DNA from: a virus
IMG/VR virus record: IMGVR_UViG_3300049893_002375
Span: 1-35,102 of that record
DNA: 35,102 nt
Reading direction: 5' to 3' (one strand)
Position numbers and translations under genes: made by a program. Below, in pieces: positions 23,176 to 29,091 of the stretch (positions are counted from its first letter, which is position 1; the number at the start of each line of letters is the position of its first letter). The notes beneath the pieces were generated by a model that saw only the letters and a program-made list of their open reading frames with translations, was not told where the DNA came from and ran no database searches.

Positions 23176-24087
23176 CTATATCTCGGTATTGCTTCCATCA
23201 GAATCATCGCCCTTTGTGCCGTTTTTCGATCCCAGAAACGATTCTATCTCGCCGATGATTCTTGCCGGATTGTAAAGCCACCTATGCCCGCCTGATTCTT
23301 CAAACTTTTCCGCGAAAAAGTCTAATAAATCTTGTTTGTTGTATTTGCTTTTGAGTAAATCACCAAATTTTTTGATAGTCGCCTTCGGTACAAAAGTTCC
23401 ATTTTGATCCTTATTAGATAGATAATTAGATAAATATAGTCTACCTAATGTGTAGCGCGCTTGCCGCGCGTTAGTCGAGTCGCGCAAGCGATCTCGACCT
23501 TCTTTTTCGATCTTTGTATCTAAATCGCGCCCGCGCGCTCGCACCCCCGCGTTACGCGCTCCTTGCGGAGCGCTACACATGAAATTAAGCATTGTTTTTG
23601 TTTTATTAATATTCTTCTTATTTCTTACATCTATACAAAGAACACCCCCGGATTGTGCGGAAAATCGTGTGGTAAACGCAACACCGCCTTGTGCGGTAAA
23701 TGCATCACTAACATCATTTATGTTGCTGTTATCACTGTTAAAACAATCATCATCATTTGTGCGGCTAAAGTTTTTTTTATTGTGCGGAAAATCGTGTGAC
23801 AAATGCAACAAAGATGATTCGTCAATAATTTCATACACGTTTATTTTATTTTGTATTGACACCAGATTGATTGCCTTGACATCAATGAGAGCCTTCAAAC
23901 AATCCCTAATTTGCCATTTTGTCAATCCGGTATTGGTAGAAATGTCCGATATTGACACACCAATAATATGGCCATTGCCTAATTTATTGGCATTAGATGC
24001 AAGATATGCGTATGTTATAATGACATTGGGATTTAATGCAGAAAATAACTCGACAATCTTATGCGGCATTTTGAACCATCCGGCCAT
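23176..24087 (-). CDS. Winged-helix replication initiator-like protein containing a candidate origin
   Basis: The protein has 303 residues, using the ATG at 24087 after GGACAATAAT (a TTG at 24099 is the alternative). The N-terminal ~95 residues are a winged helix-turn-helix (VSISDISTNTGLTKWQIRDC), as in phage replisome organisers. The middle is low-complexity (Asn/Asp/Ser then an Arg-rich stretch), and the C-terminal ~80 residues are helical (KKFGDLLKSKYNKQDLLDFF). The iteron-like repeats and the GC-rich island lie inside this gene, as the lambda origin lies inside gene O. No helicase, primase or polymerase gene is present, so it probably recruits host replication proteins. Confidence 0.68.
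   Translation of the reverse strand: MAGWFKMPHKIVELFSALNPNVIITYAYLASNANKLGNGHIIGVSISDISTNTGLTKWQIRDCLKALIDVKAINLVSIQNKINVYEIIDESSLLHLSHDFPHNKKNFSRTNDDDCFNSDNSNINDVSDAFTAQGGVAFTTRFSAQSGGVLCIDVRNKKNINKTKTMLNFMCSAPQGARNAGVRARGRDLDTKIEKEGRDRLRDSTNARQARYTLGRLYLSNYLSNKDQNGTFVPKATIKKFGDLLKSKYNKQDLLDFFAEKFEESGGHRWLYNPARIIGEIESFLGSKNGTKGDDSDGSNTEI
23448..23580. other. GC-rich dyad island inside the initiator gene (origin candidate part)
   Basis: A short GC-rich island in AT-rich DNA. It is bounded by a perfect 11-bp inverted repeat (ATGTGTAGCGC at 23448-23458 and GCGCTACACAT at 23570-23580). Inside it is GTCGAG/CTCGAC (23474-23479, 23493-23498) and a 7-bp stem hairpin (GCGCTCC TTGC GGAGCGC, 23556-23573). 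Directly to its left, bases 23411-23447 are AT-rich with two TTAGATA units, suitable for unwinding. Confidence 0.5.
23652..23810. repeat. Iteron-like repeats inside the initiator gene
   Basis: Two 32-base copies (23652-23683 and 23779-23810) share TTGTGCGGAAAATCGTGTG and end in AACGCAACA/AATGCAACA. Two shorter copies of TTGTGCGG-x-AAA lie at 23689 and 23757. The repeated core is TTGTGCGG (CCGCACAA on the gene strand). Such spaced direct repeats inside an initiator gene are typical binding sites for that initiator. Confidence 0.6.
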
Positions 24088-24123
24088 ATTATTGTCCAAA
24101 AAAAATGTTGATGTGTGGGTAAA

Positions 24124-24141
24124 TCATGATATATATCATGA
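24124..24141. promoter_or_regulatory. Perfect 18-bp palindrome between RHH and initiator genes
   Basis: TCATGATATATATCATGA is a perfect palindrome. It lies between the initiator start (24087) and the RHH gene end (24197), where the initiator promoter should be (minus-strand TATATAT-like -10). An RHH or HTH dimer could bind here. A TCATGATAT half-site also lies near 20758. Confidence 0.55.
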
Positions 24142-24163
24142 CAATCGGCTATGTTATTATTTA

Positions 24164-24193
24164 AAACCGGGTCAAAAAAAAATGGCTCGGTTT
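24164..24193. terminator. Hairpin terminator between RHH gene and initiator promoter
   Basis: AAACCGGGTC (24164-24173) pairs with GGCTCGGTTT (24184-24193) allowing GU pairs, and a T-run follows on the plus strand (24191-24198). On the minus strand the stem AAACCG/CGGTTT is flanked by T residues and would end the RHH transcript. It may work both ways. Confidence 0.5.
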
Positions 24194-24196
24194 TTT

Positions 24197-24373
24197 TTAT
24201 TTCGATTCTTCTCTTTTGTCTTTTTTGCGCGCATTTGTGCGCTCAATATACGCGCGAATAGCCGCCGAACGATTGCCATCAGGCACAACGCTAGCCAGCC
24301 GCTCCCAACTATCACTATCAACCCATAAAGTGACTCTTTTTAATGATTCATTTTTGTAAATTAGCTTTGCCAT
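24197..24373 (-). CDS. Ribbon-helix-helix DNA-binding regulator
   Basis: The protein has 58 residues, starting MAKLIYKNES after a GGGGG ribosome site (an upstream in-frame Met at 24427 has none). The sequence KRVTLWVDSDSWERLASVV followed by NRSAAIRAYIE is a strand then two helices, the MetJ/Arc/CopG-type pattern. It ends in a basic tail (ARKKDKREESK). Its start is 60 bases from the divergent 76-residue gene, so it may control that promoter as well as its own. Confidence 0.78.
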   Translation of the reverse strand: MAKLIYKNESLKRVTLWVDSDSWERLASVVPDGNRSAAIRAYIERTNARKKDKREESK

Positions 24374-24433
24374 ATAACCCCCGATGATATAGTTTGTATG
24401 TCTAAATACTACACACGAAAGGAACAAAAAAAA

Positions 24434-24664
24434 ATGAATAATCCATTCACAGAACTAAGCAATGACATCGATTGCGAACAATCTGAAATTGAAACACCCG
24501 AAGAATCAAGCCGCAAATCGTCTTTTTATGTGGCAACAGTGCAACATGTTTTTTCGACAAAAAAAGAACTAAAGGCATATCTTGCAAACTCCGATGATTT
24601 TACATCGACAATCATTCGCGGCTCTGAATTAGTACCACAAAAGAAAGTAATCTATGACATTTAG
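24434..24664 (+). CDS. Hypothetical acidic protein
   Basis: The protein has 76 residues (MNNPFTELSN start) after a CGAAAGGAAC ribosome site; a Met 12 codons upstream is less likely. It has an acidic N-terminal segment, a central hydrophobic strand (SFYVATVQHVFSTKKELKAY) and a polar end. No known family. It is the first plus-strand gene after the RHH regulator and is followed by a strong terminator at 24705. Confidence 0.6.
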   Translation: MNNPFTELSNDIDCEQSEIETPEESSRKSSFYVATVQHVFSTKKELKAYLANSDDFTSTIIRGSELVPQKKVIYDI

Positions 24665-24672
24665 TAAGCTTG

Positions 24673-24703
24673 TATTGACATAATTGTCAATATGAAATAA
24701 TTT
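24673..24703 (+). promoter_or_regulatory. Promoter overlapping a palindromic operator
   Basis: TTGACA (24675-24680), a 17-base spacer and TAATTT (24698-24703) form a sigma70-like promoter. The palindrome TATTGAC-ATAATT-GTCAATA (24673-24692) covers the -35 and spacer. The terminator at 24705 lies at the expected transcript start, so the site may instead fire minus-strand (TTGACA occurs there too) or act as a regulated element. The same arms occur at 25883. Confidence 0.5.
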
Positions 24704-24704
24704 G

Positions 24705-24728
24705 GGCGCTCATGGTAGCGCCTTTTTT
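24705..24728 (+). terminator. Strong rho-independent terminator
   Basis: GGCGCT (24705-24710) and AGCGCC (24717-24722) form a perfect 6-bp stem followed by TTTTTT. It separates the 76-residue gene from the collagen-like lipoprotein gene. Confidence 0.8.
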
Positions 24729-24751
24729 ATTGACTAATTTATGGGGGTTTT

Positions 24752-25291
24752 ATGATTAAAATTTTGGACAAATACATAATAATTGTGATTATGGGGTTAT
24801 ATTTTTCCGCATGTGGAAACGGCCTTGATCGGGTTGATACAATCCAAGGCGAACCCGGCGTTAATGGGGATAAAGGAGACAAGGGAGATAAAGGAGACAA
24901 GGGAGATAAAGGAGACAAGGGAGATAAAGGAGACAAGGGAGATAACCAACCGCAGCCACCTACAACACAACTTCCAACCGGCCAAAATTATCCTATGCCG
25001 ACACCGTACCCATATTATTACCCGCTCCCTATTCCTAACACGCAGCCGCAGCCAATTCCGCAGCCGCAGCCAATTCCGCAGCCGCAGCCAATTCCGCAGC
25101 CGCAGCCCGATTGCTACAACTATGGTTATGAGGATTCTTTTTTGCTTTGCGGAAATCATCAACAACAACAACAAAAAAACAAATCGGGTTGTGTGTATAT
25201 TTGCGCTTGCGTAAATGATACATGGCAAACTCTTTATGTTAACATTCATGATGTTCCTAAGTATAAAATCAAATGGCATGGAAGGTGTTAA
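24752..25291 (+). CDS. Collagen-like/proline-rich Cys-rich lipoprotein
   Basis: The protein has 179 residues. A signal of about 20 residues ends in YFSA-C (lipobox Cys21), so the protein is predicted to be lipidated and anchored to a membrane. Residues about 32-66 begin with GEP-GVN and contain eight GDK triplets in a row, a collagen-like stretch. Then comes a proline-rich segment with PQPIPQP units, and a Cys-rich C-terminal part (LLCGNHQQQQQ, VYICACVND, WHGRC). The GDK part (24867-24946) and the PQP part (25040-25109) are each built of 18-base tandem units. The ATG follows GGGGGTTTT. Proline-rich lipoproteins occur among outer-membrane spanins, but this one is larger and no inner-membrane partner is obvious. 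The next gene starts 1 base later. Confidence 0.72.
   Translation: MIKILDKYIIIVIMGLYFSACGNGLDRVDTIQGEPGVNGDKGDKGDKGDKGDKGDKGDKGDKGDNQPQPPTTQLPTGQNYPMPTPYPYYYPLPIPNTQPQPIPQPQPIPQPQPIPQPQPDCYNYGYEDSFLLCGNHQQQQQKNKSGCVYICACVNDTWQTLYVNIHDVPKYKIKWHGRC
24867..24946 (+). repeat. 18-bp tandem repeat encoding Gly-Asp-Lys
   Basis: GGAGATAAAGGAGACAAG-type units repeat about four times. Each unit encodes two GDK triplets, so copy changes keep the frame. Confidence 0.85.
25040..25109 (+). repeat. 18-bp tandem repeat encoding Pro-Gln-Pro units
   Basis: Units of CCGCAGCCGCAGCCAATT repeat about four times and encode PQPQPI. This is a second independent in-frame repeat in the same gene. Confidence 0.85.
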
Positions 25292-25292
25292 G

Positions 25293-25838
25293 ATGAATAA
25301 TTTAATTCTAACAACTATGATTGTTTTTGCTGTTAATGGCTATTCCCAAGATATGTCAAAGGCTAGCCAAAATGCAGTTATAACCGTTTCTAAGGAATCA
25401 GTAAAAAACGAGTATGATTGTGTTGAGAAGAAAACTTGCGAGAAAAAACTATCTGAATTAGAGGCGGAGAATGAATTTTTAGTTAAAGAAATAGAAAAAC
25501 TACGCAAGAAACTAGCTACAACAAAAACAAAGACGAACACCGTCTATGTAAAAGCACCCCCAGAAATAAAAACAGAGATTAAAACAGAAACAAAAACTAT
25601 TGTTAAATATCGAGACATGTTTCCAACCGGATCAATAAAGCTTTATTTGGGTTATGGTCAAAATGGTTTAGAAACCGAGCCGCAGAGGGTTGACCACGTT
25701 CATTATGCCCAAACATATGAGACAATACTAGCCGGGTTAGGATATACATGGTTTTTTAGGGATAATCTAGGTTTGGGAATTACCGCCTTTTCAAACAAAA
25801 GCATAATGATTAATGGAGATTATTTGCTATATAATTAG
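25293..25838 (+). CDS. Exported coiled-coil protein with C-terminal beta-strand domain
   Basis: The protein has 181 residues from the ATG at 25293 (after GGAAGGTGTTAAG, 1 base after the lipoprotein stop). Residues 1-19 look like a signal peptide (NNLILTTMIVFAVNGYS). Residues about 50-85 are a coiled coil (KKLSELEAENEFLVKEIEKL), then a Lys/Thr-rich linker, and the last ~70 residues show alternating strand patterns (SIKLYLGYGQNGLE; ILAGLGYTWFFRDNLGLGIT; SIMINGDYLLYN). A coiled coil followed by about four strands is the layout of trimeric outer-membrane anchors such as YadA, an inference from layout only. It is co-transcribed with the lipoprotein and ends in the hairpin at 25837. Confidence 0.65.
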   Translation: MNNLILTTMIVFAVNGYSQDMSKASQNAVITVSKESVKNEYDCVEKKTCEKKLSELEAENEFLVKEIEKLRKKLATTKTKTNTVYVKAPPEIKTEIKTETKTIVKYRDMFPTGSIKLYLGYGQNGLETEPQRVDHVHYAQTYETILAGLGYTWFFRDNLGLGITAFSNKSIMINGDYLLYN

Positions 25839-25859
25839 CCTATATATTTAGGCTTTTTT
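25837..25859 (+). terminator. Rho-independent terminator after the exported pair
   Basis: AGCCTA (25837-25842) and TAGGCT (25849-25854) form a perfect stem followed by TTTTT. It overlaps the stop codon TAG of the preceding gene. Confidence 0.85.
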
Positions 25860-25882
25860 GTTTTTCAATATTTTTTTTATTT

Positions 25883-25918
25883 TCTTGTATTGACAATCTC
25901 GTCAATACAAGATAGATT
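25883..25918 (+). promoter_or_regulatory. Promoter with long palindromic operator
   Basis: TTGACA (25890-25895), a 17-base spacer and TAGATT (25913-25918) form a sigma70-like promoter. TCTTGTATTGAC (25883-25894) and GTCAATACAAGA (25901-25912) are perfect 12-bp arms separated by six bases, covering the -35 and spacer. A repressor dimer bound here would block the promoter of the gene at 25957. Confidence 0.65.
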
Positions 25919-25956
25919 CCTTTTTGTCGAAACAAAACGAATGAAAGGATTTTAAA

Positions 25957-26310
25957 ATGCAAAAAATGCCGATTATAGACACAACAAAAATTATCGCTGA
26001 TGACGTTGAAATGGAAATAATAAACGAATGCATCAACCGTGGCAGACTTCGCGCCACAAAACCGCCAAAAAAAGGTGACGCGGCTTATGTTTGGCGAATG
26101 GCGGCATTCTATTTATCACCAAATAGAAACCACCAATGTTTTCCTATTACCGCTCAATTTTATGTGGCAGATATTTGGTGGGAATCAAGACGATCTGAAC
26201 TTAATACTCACCTTGGTTGGTTAAACTCTGTAGCTGATAAAATCGTAAACTCAGTACCTAGAAACGATCAATACGGCGTTAATAGATGGTCAAAAGCTTT
26301 TGGGGGTTGA
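25957..26310 (+). CDS. Hypothetical protein, operator-controlled
   Basis: The protein has 117 residues, with a good AAAGGATTTTAAA ribosome site. It has a central block RATKPPKKGDAAYVWRMAAF and FYLSPNRNHQCFPITAQFYV that appears specific but is not a motif I can name; it may be shared by several phages. It has no signal peptide or membrane segment. It is first in a three-gene unit behind the palindromic promoter at 25883. Confidence 0.6.
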   Translation: MQKMPIIDTTKIIADDVEMEIINECINRGRLRATKPPKKGDAAYVWRMAAFYLSPNRNHQCFPITAQFYVADIWWESRRSELNTHLGWLNSVADKIVNSVPRNDQYGVNRWSKAFGG

Positions 26311-26521
26311 AATTACAGATAAATATTTTTTAATAAACATAGATTTTGATGTTGATGTTTGCCCATACTCGCGCGGCGATGGGTGTGATCATCCTAAAAT
26401 GTTTAAATATTACAACTGCTTGGGGGTAGAAAAGCCGGTAATTTGCCCATTGATAAAATTAACGGCGGTTCAATATCTAATTACAAACACACCACACAAA
26501 CAATTATGGGTTGAAGAATGA
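26300..26521 (+). CDS. Hypothetical Cys-containing protein, atypical start codon
   Basis: The protein has up to 73 residues. There is no in-frame ATG or GTG at the start, only TTG (26300) or ATT (26312). The ATT follows GGGGGTTGAA, exactly the leader used by the metalloprotease ATG (29092), so it may be the true start. Cysteines lie in VDVCPYSRGDGCDHP, YNCLGVEKP and VICPLIKL, a pattern of a possible small zinc site. Overlaps the preceding stop region; function unknown. Confidence 0.5.
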   Translation: MGVEITDKYFLINIDFDVDVCPYSRGDGCDHPKMFKYYNCLGVEKPVICPLIKLTAVQYLITNTPHKQLWVEE

Positions 26522-26748
26522 ACGAAAAAAATACAGTAATCATAACTAGCAAGATATGGGATTTAGCAAACGCATTTGATAAGCAGATTCTTTGCGCCAT
26601 GAGCGAAGAAACATATAATAAGTTTATTTCATCTGTGCTAGCTAGATGCAAAAGAACAGAGTTTGGAACAATTAGAATGGATTCAATCGATTTGGCTTAT
26701 TATTCGGCGCTAAAAGATCATGTAAATAAATTGACTTCACAGCTATAA
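26518..26748 (+). CDS. Hypothetical helical protein
   Basis: The protein has 76 residues. Its ATGA overlaps the preceding stop. It appears to be all helix (SKIWDLANAFDKQILCAMSE; NKFISSVLARCKR). No motif is recognised. It is last in the operator-controlled plus-strand unit. Confidence 0.55.
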   Translation: MNEKNTVIITSKIWDLANAFDKQILCAMSEETYNKFISSVLARCKRTEFGTIRMDSIDLAYYSALKDHVNKLTSQL

Positions 26749-26770
26749 CACTGTTATTTATTTAATTCAA

Positions 26771-26881
26771 AAAATCTAGCTCACATCAATATTCTTCAGA
26801 TTATCACACCAAAAACAATCAATTATCACATCAAAAAAACACCAAAAACCAGCTAGATTTTAAAAAACCTAGCCGGTGTTT
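26771..26881. terminator. Convergent terminator region with two alternative folds
   Basis: On the minus strand AAACACC...GGTGTTTTTTT with an inner GCTAG/CTAGC stem (26837-26881) makes a terminator for the fibre gene. A second perfect 11-bp pair, AAAATCTAGCT (26771-26781) with AGCTAGATTTT (26851-26861), would compete with it. No gene is supported in 26749-26887. Confidence 0.6.
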
Positions 26882-26887
26882 GATTGC

Positions 26888-28705
26888 TTATGGTGTTTGG
26901 GTAAAAGTTAGGTTAGCAACATCAACGTATGGTTGATCCGGTATAACCGTATAACCAATTAGGTAGGTTTTATAAGCCCCATTTTCAAAAACCTTTATCT
27001 CAAATTTCAATTTGTCACCTAGCGTAGCGGTTTCCAAAGTCTCAAACTCAAAACGGCCATCATTCCTTACCGAGATAGTTTTAGATGACGGTGAAACGAG
27101 ATAAGGCGGCCTTTGCGCTGGCAATGCCTGTGATACTATGATTGAACATTTAGACGGGGATAAAAAGCCAACATCCCTTACATTTCCATAAACCGAAACA
27201 TTTCCGGTAGGCTCAGGGATTGGAAAATAAAACGAATAATTATACTCATAAGAATCTATTTCCGGCGATGTTTGGCCATCAGAAACAAAAACGGCAATTA
27301 CCCTCACATCTTCGCCCCCAGCAATATCTAATGAATCTAAATTACCAGCAAAATCAGCTAAGGTGTTGCTATCAAGCGCGGTAAGCGAATTAGACCATGC
27401 TAAACCATCCCAATACTTATTAATTCCTGATAGCTCTAGTATAAATCTAATTTCATTTCCCACGCCTTGGATAATAGTCGATACAAAATCAGATAAATCG
27501 TCAGCCAAAAGACTTGTTTTAGGTTTAATAGTCGGCAAGTCTACTGGATACCATTCCCCGGTATATCCTACCGATGTTGACGAGACTGAGCTAGCCACGT
27601 CCTGAGTTGGTGTTATGCATTTTATGGTTAAAGTGTCTGACGGTGTTAATGTTGATATATTAGCATTTATAACCTCTTTTGTATTTGCCTGTGAATATGT
27701 GTTATTACTATTTACCCAGCTATTCCCGTCAAAGTATTTATTGTTAAGTGTGAATTTTGGTGTATCAGTTATTGAAGCTGCGAAAGAATTAAATGATTCT
27801 AAAATTCCATTTCCAGAATAGATATGGCTAGGGAACGTGATTTGATCTGATATATAAATATTTTCAATTAGTGTTGTCGCATTTAATTCCGGCGTATAAT
27901 TTGCGGTATGTTTTATTGAATTGAATATAAGTAATTTAGAGAATGAACCGTTTACAGCGTTGGCTGTATATGAGCCGAACCCAAAATAATCTGGTGTACC
28001 CCTAGTAAATGGCGCGACATATTGGTCAATTTTTTCAACACCGTCAACGTACATCAAGATTCTTCCGGTCGAAGAATCAACCGCTAATTCTATTTCGTAA
28101 TTTGTGCCAGATATAGGAGAGAATACCCCTGCCCCATTTATTTGGGCGGCAATATTTCCATTTATATCATACACAGTAAGGCGTAAAATTCTTGAGGTTG
28201 AATGGATAAGCAAAACGCCATTATTTAGGTTTCCGTTTCCTCTGCAAAAAAATATATCTTTATTGCTGTTTGGTAAGTCGGTGTAATTTGGTTTATATAA
28301 AAATCTTACTGTAAAAATGCTATCAGGAAAATTACCCGATCCGTTATACTGACAAGCCGAATTGTTTGCGTTAGGCATATCAATTTCTTTATTTACAGCA
28401 TCATAGACAGCCGTTCCTGATAACGTACCTACTTTGCTTGATCCCCAAAGTAAATTCACATTATTTGCCATGGAAGCTTGTGAAAAAATCGGGTCACTAC
28501 CTTCAAACTGAGCTAATGCCGTTATTATGCCGCCTGATACATTTGTTTTTTTTGTGTCATATGTATATCCGCTTGTCGGGTGTGAAAAAAATTGTCCGGG
28601 ATTACTTACTAGCTTTAATCTAGCTCCATTCAATACTTCTATTTTATTTGCATCAAAATCAAAATCATTAGAATCATCAAATGTTACGGTATTTTTTGTA
28701 GTCAT
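26888..28705 (-). CDS. Tail fibre-like protein with LamG/concanavalin-like lectin domain
   Basis: The protein has 605 residues from the ATG at 28705, 2 bases after the stop of the membrane gene (a TTG at 28711 is the alternative start). Residues about 95-275 look like a LamG/concanavalin A-type jelly roll (beta strands with DSIFTVRFLYKPNY, GTNYEIELAVDSSTGRILMY, VDGVEKIDQY). The rest is strand-rich, with a repeated 'KYWDGLAWSNS / KYFDGNSWVNSNN' element and a C-terminal Ig-like part (GRFEFETLETATLGDKLKFE). It suits a carbohydrate-binding fibre or surface adhesin. It stands apart from the main tail operon. Confidence 0.65.
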   Translation of the reverse strand: MTTKNTVTFDDSNDFDFDANKIEVLNGARLKLVSNPGQFFSHPTSGYTYDTKKTNVSGGIITALAQFEGSDPIFSQASMANNVNLLWGSSKVGTLSGTAVYDAVNKEIDMPNANNSACQYNGSGNFPDSIFTVRFLYKPNYTDLPNSNKDIFFCRGNGNLNNGVLLIHSTSRILRLTVYDINGNIAAQINGAGVFSPISGTNYEIELAVDSSTGRILMYVDGVEKIDQYVAPFTRGTPDYFGFGSYTANAVNGSFSKLLIFNSIKHTANYTPELNATTLIENIYISDQITFPSHIYSGNGILESFNSFAASITDTPKFTLNNKYFDGNSWVNSNNTYSQANTKEVINANISTLTPSDTLTIKCITPTQDVASSVSSTSVGYTGEWYPVDLPTIKPKTSLLADDLSDFVSTIIQGVGNEIRFILELSGINKYWDGLAWSNSLTALDSNTLADFAGNLDSLDIAGGEDVRVIAVFVSDGQTSPEIDSYEYNYSFYFPIPEPTGNVSVYGNVRDVGFLSPSKCSIIVSQALPAQRPPYLVSPSSKTISVRNDGRFEFETLETATLGDKLKFEIKVFENGAYKTYLIGYTVIPDQPYVDVANLTFTQTP

Positions 28706-28707
28706 TT

Positions 28708-28974
28708 TCAAATTTCCTTTTGTAAATTACTGCATTTCCAACATCTTTTCTTAATTGTTTCTATCTCACATTGCATATAATCTATTTTAGTACCTTTAAC
28801 GGCTAGGGATTCCCTTACCTCGCCTATTTCGTTTACGAATTTATCCAATTTATTCAACATTTGGGTCATAAAAGAATCTAAATTTTTTCTAATGGATGAA
28901 ATTAAATAATATCCTATTGTTGATAAACTCCCAGCCGAAGCGACAATTAACCCTACTATAGCTTCATCAGTCAT
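28708..28974 (-). CDS. Membrane-anchored coiled-coil protein (holin- or spanin-like)
   Basis: The protein has 88 residues, starting MTDEAIVGLIVASAGSLSTI; a TTG at 28986 would add four. One transmembrane helix (about 5-27) is followed by a coiled coil (SFMTQMLNKLDKFVNEIGEV) and a final CWKCSNLQKEI. The layout recalls XhlA-type and inner-membrane spanin-like proteins, and it is the best visible candidate for a lysis membrane component. Close to the fibre gene with a 2-base gap. Confidence 0.55.
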   Translation of the reverse strand: MTDEAIVGLIVASAGSLSTIGYYLISSIRKNLDSFMTQMLNKLDKFVNEIGEVRESLAVKGTKIDYMQCEIETIKKRCWKCSNLQKEI

Positions 28975-29000
28975 AGCTAACCCCAAAAATTAATGGTTAT

Positions 29001-29038
29001 GATTTGATTTTAAAAGATTATTTGTAACAAATCAAATC
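29001..29038. promoter_or_regulatory. Inverted repeat at the metalloprotease promoter
   Basis: GATTTGATTT (29001-29010) and AAATCAAATC (29029-29038) are perfect 10-bp arms with 18 bases between. They overlap the plus-strand promoter candidate TTGTAA (29022-29027) with TAGAAT (29046-29051, 18-base spacer). The intergene to 28975 is divergent, so both genes may share control. Confidence 0.5.
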
Positions 29039-29091
29039 ACCATGATAGAATCAGTTTACATTCTTTAACAAAGCAATAACCGGGGGTTGAA

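Noticed and set aside
23579-24328. 249-codon plus-strand open frame starting with a hydrophobic segment
   Set aside because: It lies opposite the winged-helix initiator gene and the RHH gene, both with clear motifs and ribosome sites. The frame is a by-product of the repeats and of low-complexity coding.
24739-25279. Minus-strand frames with Leu-Ser-Pro or Leu-Arg-Asn repeats
   Set aside because: They are the opposite-strand readings of the GDK and PQP repeats of the lipoprotein gene.
26800-26845. CRISPR-like pair ATTATCACACCAAAAA / ATTATCACATCAAAAA
   Set aside because: Only two short copies with no spacer regularity and no cas genes; AT-rich terminator DNA explains it.
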